DNA of 64,000 nucleotides, from contig JAOVFP010000011.1 of the NCBI GenBank assembly GCA_025738555.1, forward strand, positions 3,968,001 to 4,032,000. Direction: 5' to 3'. The position numbers and the translations under genes are program-made. Under the pieces are notes generated by a model. The model was not told where the DNA came from and made no database searches. It was given only the letters and a program-made list of their open reading frames with translations. Below, piece after piece: positions 58,822 to 64,000 of this stretch. This DNA is from Cyathus striatus (Eukaryota > Basidiomycota > Agaricomycetes > Agaricales > Nidulariaceae). Each line of letters opens with the position of its first letter. The stretch's first letter is position 1.

Positions 58822-60541
58822 GGTGTATGAAATTTGAATGATTTGTTGCTATTAATTGGCCAAGGAAGTGGATGTTGACGTAAAGGTTGCGATTGAATGC
58901 TTAATGCGTTTGTGAGACAAGGGTTGCAAATTGTGTTGGTGTCCTTTCCTCTGAGACTCTGGTATTTAAGTATTTTCCTCATCTGCTGTGAGGTTGCTAT
59001 GATTCATGAAGAGACTTGGTGAGTTTCATTATTCGGACACCGGTCCGTCCCGAGTACGCCATTATGCAGGAACGTAATAATCCTAATATTCCCGACGTCC
59101 TCTCTGTAAGTAGCGTTTTCAGACAAGGGTCATCTAGCACATATCACTGCGCTGTTAAGTTTTGTGATGAGCCACAATACATTAGAATACAACACTGATC
59201 GTAGTTGTCAGGTAAAGTACATACCCGAGTACATGCAGAATTGTAGTGCTCCCTTCAAGTTCCAGTTGCTCAAGTCGTATAAATGTGAGTCGCGACAGTC
59301 ACTTATATCTGGATACGGGGACAGCATGAAGTGATGGGTGTCCTATTTGAAAATATAAGAAAGTAAATTTAAGTCAACAGCCAATGCTATTATTTGGCTA
59401 ATTATAGTAACTTAGTTGGGTACTCACTAAACTTAAAGCGCAGTCGCGTATTGCTTTGCTTCGAGGGAATTAAGTATCAGAACAAGTAATCTATAACCTT
59501 AGATATAGAAATAGACTTTAGCTATTACGAATGCATAAAATAAAGAGTCCTATCTTCGTATTAGCCGAGCGAATGTGCAAGGGGGTTTATATATGAATCT
59601 GTGGTGCCTGCTGCAACACGTATTTACGCATAACTCTTCCCCGTTGAGTCGAGTCGAGCGCTTTTGTGTGTTTGTCTTGACTTTTCACAACACTGTCATC
59701 GGTCGGTAGGATATCTTTCTTTGGCATTGATTATTCATCATGACTTGTATTTTTCAGCGTTTCTAATTTTGTCGTGCGGACGTATGGCAATCTAAGCTGA
59801 GTCACTGTCCCTTCATCGGTTACTTGATTGAATGTAAGTGAATGGGTTTAATATTTCGTGTTTACGTTTTTGGTATCGAGATTTTCAACGTGTCTGATTT
59901 TGGATACAAAGTACTTGGTTGTAACCACCTCCACGCCATCACAACTACAGGACGAGAGGACGAGTGTTGTATTTTATTTGAGAGGTTTCATATACTGGAG
60001 TTCGATGATTAAAGCTAAAGTATCGGAAAGTACCAGGACACATCTGGATCTGTTACTGAGACGTCCCCTACTCGCCGGGGCTGAAAACTACACAAAAGCT
60101 CCAAATGGAAAGTCAGATCCTGGGTGAAATCTATGATGTAAGCTTAACCATAATTACCGTATGCAACGATATGTATCATACCGATCATCCAACAGAGTTG
60201 CGATTTTTATGCAATAGACATTAGAAGCACTTGTATACATCTTATGATTGGTATCGCTATGAAAAAGAATAATTCATGGGCACTCATCCAGACATTACGT
60301 AGACATATTGTACATACAGACGCTTGACATCCGGATCTTTGTCATATCTATGACGAGCTGGAAAGAACTTTGACTGCGAGCCTCCACGATTCCCGCAGCA
60401 ACAGTTTCACTTCAGATGCATACTCAATGTCTGACTAACACAGTATATCACCTCGTGCGACAAATGAACGTGTTCGCATATGCTGTACGTGTATATAAGA
60501 ACCCAAGAATCCAAATCGTGAAGAGCATCGACATTCCCAGA
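58822..60541. other. Unassigned 1.7 kb; scattered possible exons
   Basis: On the + strand RTPVRPEYAIMQERNNPNIP (59028-59087) ends at a gtaagt donor (59106), and KYIPEYMQNCSAPFKFQLLK (59216-59275) could follow after a ttgtcag acceptor. A frame at 59930-60127 is open but featureless. These might be parts of one gene, but no family was recognised. Confidence 0.3.
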
Positions 60542-62215
60542 ATGACATCTACACTCAAGAGCACTTTCCAACTCTTCCCAAAGCCAAACCGCAGCTTACT
60601 TAAAACCAACAACTATCCATTGATCTGGGCTGGTGTCACTCCCTCGTCAACCAACACGTTGGTACGCCTTCTCGAGGATGACTACAAGAACTGGCACGTA
60701 TACTTTAACAACAGGGGATTTCATAAGTATACCATATACCTTCGTATACTGAGGGAGCGAAACTAACCTCGTTCGATACAGCCATACAGCTCACATTGTA
60801 TTAGCACTCTGGTCGATCGGAGCACACGAATCCGTCATTAAAGCTGCATTCGACTTAAGTGTATCTATACAACGACCGGCGTTCACCTCCCCCGGCGTCA
60901 TTGAGGCCAAGAACTGGAAGGAACACTTGGGTGACGAGAAGTAAGTTGAAACCGGAGCCATACGCCCGCCTGAGAACTAATGGAAGCTGCAGCTACTACG
61001 ATTCCTATTTAAAGTTCTTTACCGATGAAGTTAGGACTAAAGGCTCAGCAGCCAGTCTTGAAGAGTATGTTTTCTCCGCAGACGCAAACGTCGGCAGCGA
61101 AGAACCAGCTATGGTCAGCCGATTCGTTGATGGACTTGTACACCCGCTTATCCATACTGGATATGGATTCGAGTTTGGCATGCCTGGAATGGTCGCTGAA
61201 GGCGAGTGGACATGATGCCGACTCGGTGAGCAGCGACTTACATTATGTTTAAAAAGGCCTAGCGCAGACAGCTGTGCATCGTACAAAATCCTGGAAGGTC
61301 ATTCCACGATCGTTGTTCCAGGATACCGTATCCCGGTTAACATCCAAGCTCGGAGAAACTGTTGGTTTGGAAGACAGCACTGTGAAGAAGCCAGCGCATG
61401 CTTTGACAATTCTAGCAAGAATTCTTGCTGATCCTCGATTCGGAGGACAAAGCCCTGTTGAAGCTATGTCTATTTATGAAAGTATCTATGATAAACATGG
61501 AGATGCCATTAACGCATACGTCGATCAGTGGTCTCTGGAAGGTCCAATTGAGAAAAAAATCGAAGAGCTAGTCTGGATGTGTGCTGTCATCTACGGAATT
61601 GGAGGCTTCCAAGAGGGGAAGCACTTGAATGCTGATTTTTTCCAGTGAGTACACTTTTTTGATGGGAGGGATTAAGCATTAACGTACCAATTCAACAGGT
61701 TGCATTTTGTCACTTCGTCACTTTTCCTATCTTCCCTCGTCGACCAGCTGAGTCGGTCGTCTCAAGAGATTTTGCTCAGGTCCTACCTTGCGACAATTCT
61801 AGTTTGGTACATAGGTCGCGGGCGTGCTCCCATCAATATCGCAAACTTCTACGAGAAGGCCGCAACGACTCCTACTCTCTTCGGTACGGCACCATCACCG
61901 CATAAGAGCTCGTTTCCCTCCCCGACGTCCGAGTACGCTGTGACGCCGAATCCTTGGTTGCCAATACTGCAAAACACAATGGTACATCCTGACGATCACT
62001 TGGCAAAGCTTCAGCGTTCGCTAGCGCACTTCGCTGGTGTCTATGGTTTAAGCCCTCCAGGCAGTTTTGCAGACGTTGAACTGAAGGATGCTTCCAGACT
62101 GGATGGTACGCTCTTCGTTCGTACGGCAATTTTGACTGCAGAAAGATTTGGATGGGTCAGGGATGGAGAAGAGCAGAGGGGTGCCGATAGAAAAGGTTTC
62201 TATAGCACTTCATGA
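60542..62215 (+). CDS. Questin-oxidase-like protein (DUF4243 family)
   Basis: Related to fungal questin oxidases, which cleave an anthraquinone ring in a Baeyer-Villiger-type step in some ascomycetes; many basidiomycete homologues are uncharacterised. Read as five exons: 60542-60726, 60782-60940, 60993-61201, 61257-61644, 61699-62215. Conserved family pieces are LLEDDYKNWHVYFNNRGFHN, HTAHIVLALWSIGA, HPLIHTGYGFEFG (His-rich), ALTILARILADPRF and a C-terminal AKLQRSLAHFAGVYG. Intron 3 (61202-61256) uses a GC donor (gcgagt), because GT alternatives break the frame. The start is chosen at ATG 60542; an in-frame ATG at 60464 would add 26 residues. Substrate is unknown. Confidence 0.8.
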
Positions 62216-62786
62216 AGATGATCAATAACCGTTTGAAGACAAGAAGTGGTTCGGAGTTAACTTGATAAATACCAGAGGCCTTTGATAAGCAAATGTAAAT
62301 ATCTAAATACCTGTGCACAACAATAACACACCGAAATTTTGCTTCAACTGGGCTGGCTTCATACTACGACACGAATGCGTTTTTCGTACTATTAACGCTT
62401 GACAAATTTACAAATAAATATATGAGCTGTATGTCGAACATTTATTACAGGCTCCCCATTCTAACCTCGCCGTGCATTCAGTAGGTGCTACAGACAGTAG
62501 AATGATCGATACTCAGTGAGAAGAAACCTACTATTGAGACTTAAGAGAGTCGCTAATTTAGATGGAGCGACAACTTGTGTTTCGAATTGATTCCAAGTAT
62601 ACAGCCTGTGGGAACTATTGAAGACCGGAAGTAGACCGGGAAGTACGTAAATTTAGCAACATCTTCTTATAACCTTAATGCTAAGGAGTGGGAATTTCAG
62701 TGTGACTCTGTTCGAGTCATACTTATCCTCGCCTCATAAAAGTTCAGTTCTTAAGGAAAACTTTTAACTGTGACACCTGATTTATT
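62216..62786. other. Intergenic; promoter of the OTC gene
   Basis: No gene is seen. No clear TATA box was found before the ATG at 62787. Confidence 0.4.
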
Positions 62787-64000
62787 ATGGCTGCACGGAA
62801 AGTTCCTCATCTGATGACCTTGGCCGACCTCAGCGTTCCACAAATCCAAGGTCTCCTCAGCCACTCATATGATCTGAAGCGGCAGTTCTTACCATGGATT
62901 CAACCTCACGGATCTCTCCCACAAAAAGTGGCCTCGAACCTCCGTCTTCCTCCCCAAACCCTCTTCAACAAGACCATCGCATTGTTATTCTCAAAACGTA
63001 GCAGCCGTACTAGGCTGGCAGGCGAAACGAGCGCTCAACTCCTGGGCGGGCGTGCTCTATTCCTTGGTCGTGAAGATATTCAACTTGGTGTGAATGAAAC
63101 TCGCAGGGATAGCGCTCGTGTTATTGGAGGCATGTGCCAGGGTATCTTTGCTCGTGTCGGTGAGCATGAAGAGATCGAGGTTGGTTCTCTCTTCAAATAT
63201 AAATCAGACGAAAATAAGTTGACGTCATAGGAACTCGCAAAATACTCTCCAGTTCCTGTTCTCAACGGGCTTTCATCACTCTGGCATCCCACGCAAATCC
63301 TTGCAGATCTCCTGACACTTCACGAACATGCTCACTTGTTTCAACCGCCCGGTTCAACAGTTCCATTGGAAGATGACATGCGTATAAAGTTCAAACCTTT
63401 ACCTGAACTCAGACCGTTAACCATTGCCTACGTTGGAGATTCCGCAAACGTCCTTCACGATATGCTCGTCACATATCCTCGACTTGGGCATCAGCTTAGA
63501 GTAGCTAGCCCAGAAAAGTACAGAGCACCTGCTCCAGTTTGGGACCGCGTCGTCGAACTTGGATGCGACAAGGGGATTTGGTGGGGTAGCGATCCCAAAG
63601 AGGCTGTTCACGGAGCTGATGTGGTATATACCGATACATGGTATGGCACATTGACTCATCAGAGTTGGCTTGTGTTAACGTGATCCAGGATCTCTATGGG
63701 ACAAGAAGCTGAAAAGGCGGAGAGATTGGAAGCCTTTGATGGGTATCAGGTTACTGAGAAGCTCTGCAAAGAGGGAGGTGCGAACCCGAATTGGCAATTC
63801 CTCCATTGCTTGCCTAGGAAGCCGCATGAAGTCGACGATGAGGTTCGTTCTTGCGCTGGCTGCTTCTCTCCGTATCTCACATTTCCGTAATAGGTGTTCT
63901 ATGGTCCACGATCGCTTGTCTTCCCCGAAAATGATAATCGAAAATGGACCACTGTGGCTGTGTTTGAGTTAGTACAAACGTTAACTTACATTTAAACATT
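62787..64000 (+). CDS. arg3: Ornithine carbamoyltransferase, 3' end outside the window
   Basis: Condenses carbamoyl phosphate and ornithine to citrulline in arginine biosynthesis, usually in mitochondria. Key motifs are the carbamoyl-phosphate loop [42 protein letters not shown] (HPTQ), [15 protein letters not shown], and [13 protein letters not shown] (ornithine/Cys loop). Exons: 62787-63179, 63231-63640, 63689-63842, and 63894 to about 63969, with GT-AG introns of about 50 nt. The last donor (gttagt) is near 63970, so the final exon(s) lie beyond 64000. The first intron has a weak donor, gttggt. The N-terminus [16 protein letters not shown] is not an obvious mitochondrial presequence. Confidence 0.93.

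Noticed and set aside
1..64000. CRISPR arrays, operons, rRNA genes or bacterial regulatory sites.
   Set aside because: The window is eukaryotic by its introns and gene content, and no regularly spaced short repeat with unique spacers or rRNA sequence was seen.

Overview
The window looks like nuclear DNA of a basidiomycete fungus, most likely a mushroom-forming agaricomycete. The genes are cut into many short exons by roughly 50-nt GT-AG introns. There is a multi-exon laccase with the four copper motifs, a coronin, an ornithine carbamoyltransferase, a questin-oxidase-like gene and three tandem cyclopropane-fatty-acid-synthase-like genes. The repeats are Ty3/gypsy chromodomain retrotransposons of fungal type.

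Layout. 1-4.4 kb: remains of two LTR retrotransposons, one with a spliced antisense gene carrying a two-part cysteine module. 4.6-5.8 kb: a 20-bp minisatellite and a dispersed repeat. 6.2-8.4 kb: a laccase on the minus strand. 8.6-13.8 kb: two nearly identical 1.5-kb transposon copies in inverted orientation, enclosing two small genes; displaced target-site duplications suggest the enclosed block was inverted. 15.0-16.9 kb: three small genes in a row. 17.7-20.1 kb: coronin. 22.5-48.4 kb: a repeat-rich block with several non-autonomous DNA transposons, a solo LTR with its target duplication, tandem repeats, and a complete 6.9-kb gypsy element (31601-38475, target duplication TACCA) inserted into a caspase-like (C14) pseudogene. 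49.8-58.0 kb: the three cyclopropane-synthase-like genes. 58.6-64 kb: another small gene, the questin-oxidase-like gene and the 5' part of ornithine carbamoyltransferase.

The most interesting signals are four. (1) A family of very small proteins sharing a [ST][IV]PVxxC ... C-x4-C core; most have a 15-nt first exon followed by a phase-0 intron. I find four clear members (10470, 15882, 16613, and 58605-58821 on the minus strand) and one cysteine-free relative (15046). (2) In two of the three cyclopropane-synthase copies the conserved His of the EHVG motif is Ala. (3) The complete gypsy element has no frameshift but about 22 in-frame stops, about 20 of them TGA, mostly where Arg is expected; its LTRs differ mainly at CpG sites. 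This suggests methylation-driven CpG decay. (4) The inverted transposon pair and the block it appears to have flipped.

All gene models were read by eye. Exon boundaries rest on GT-AG (once GC-AG) sites and continuity of recognisable protein sequence; family assignments are from memory of the families, without a database search.
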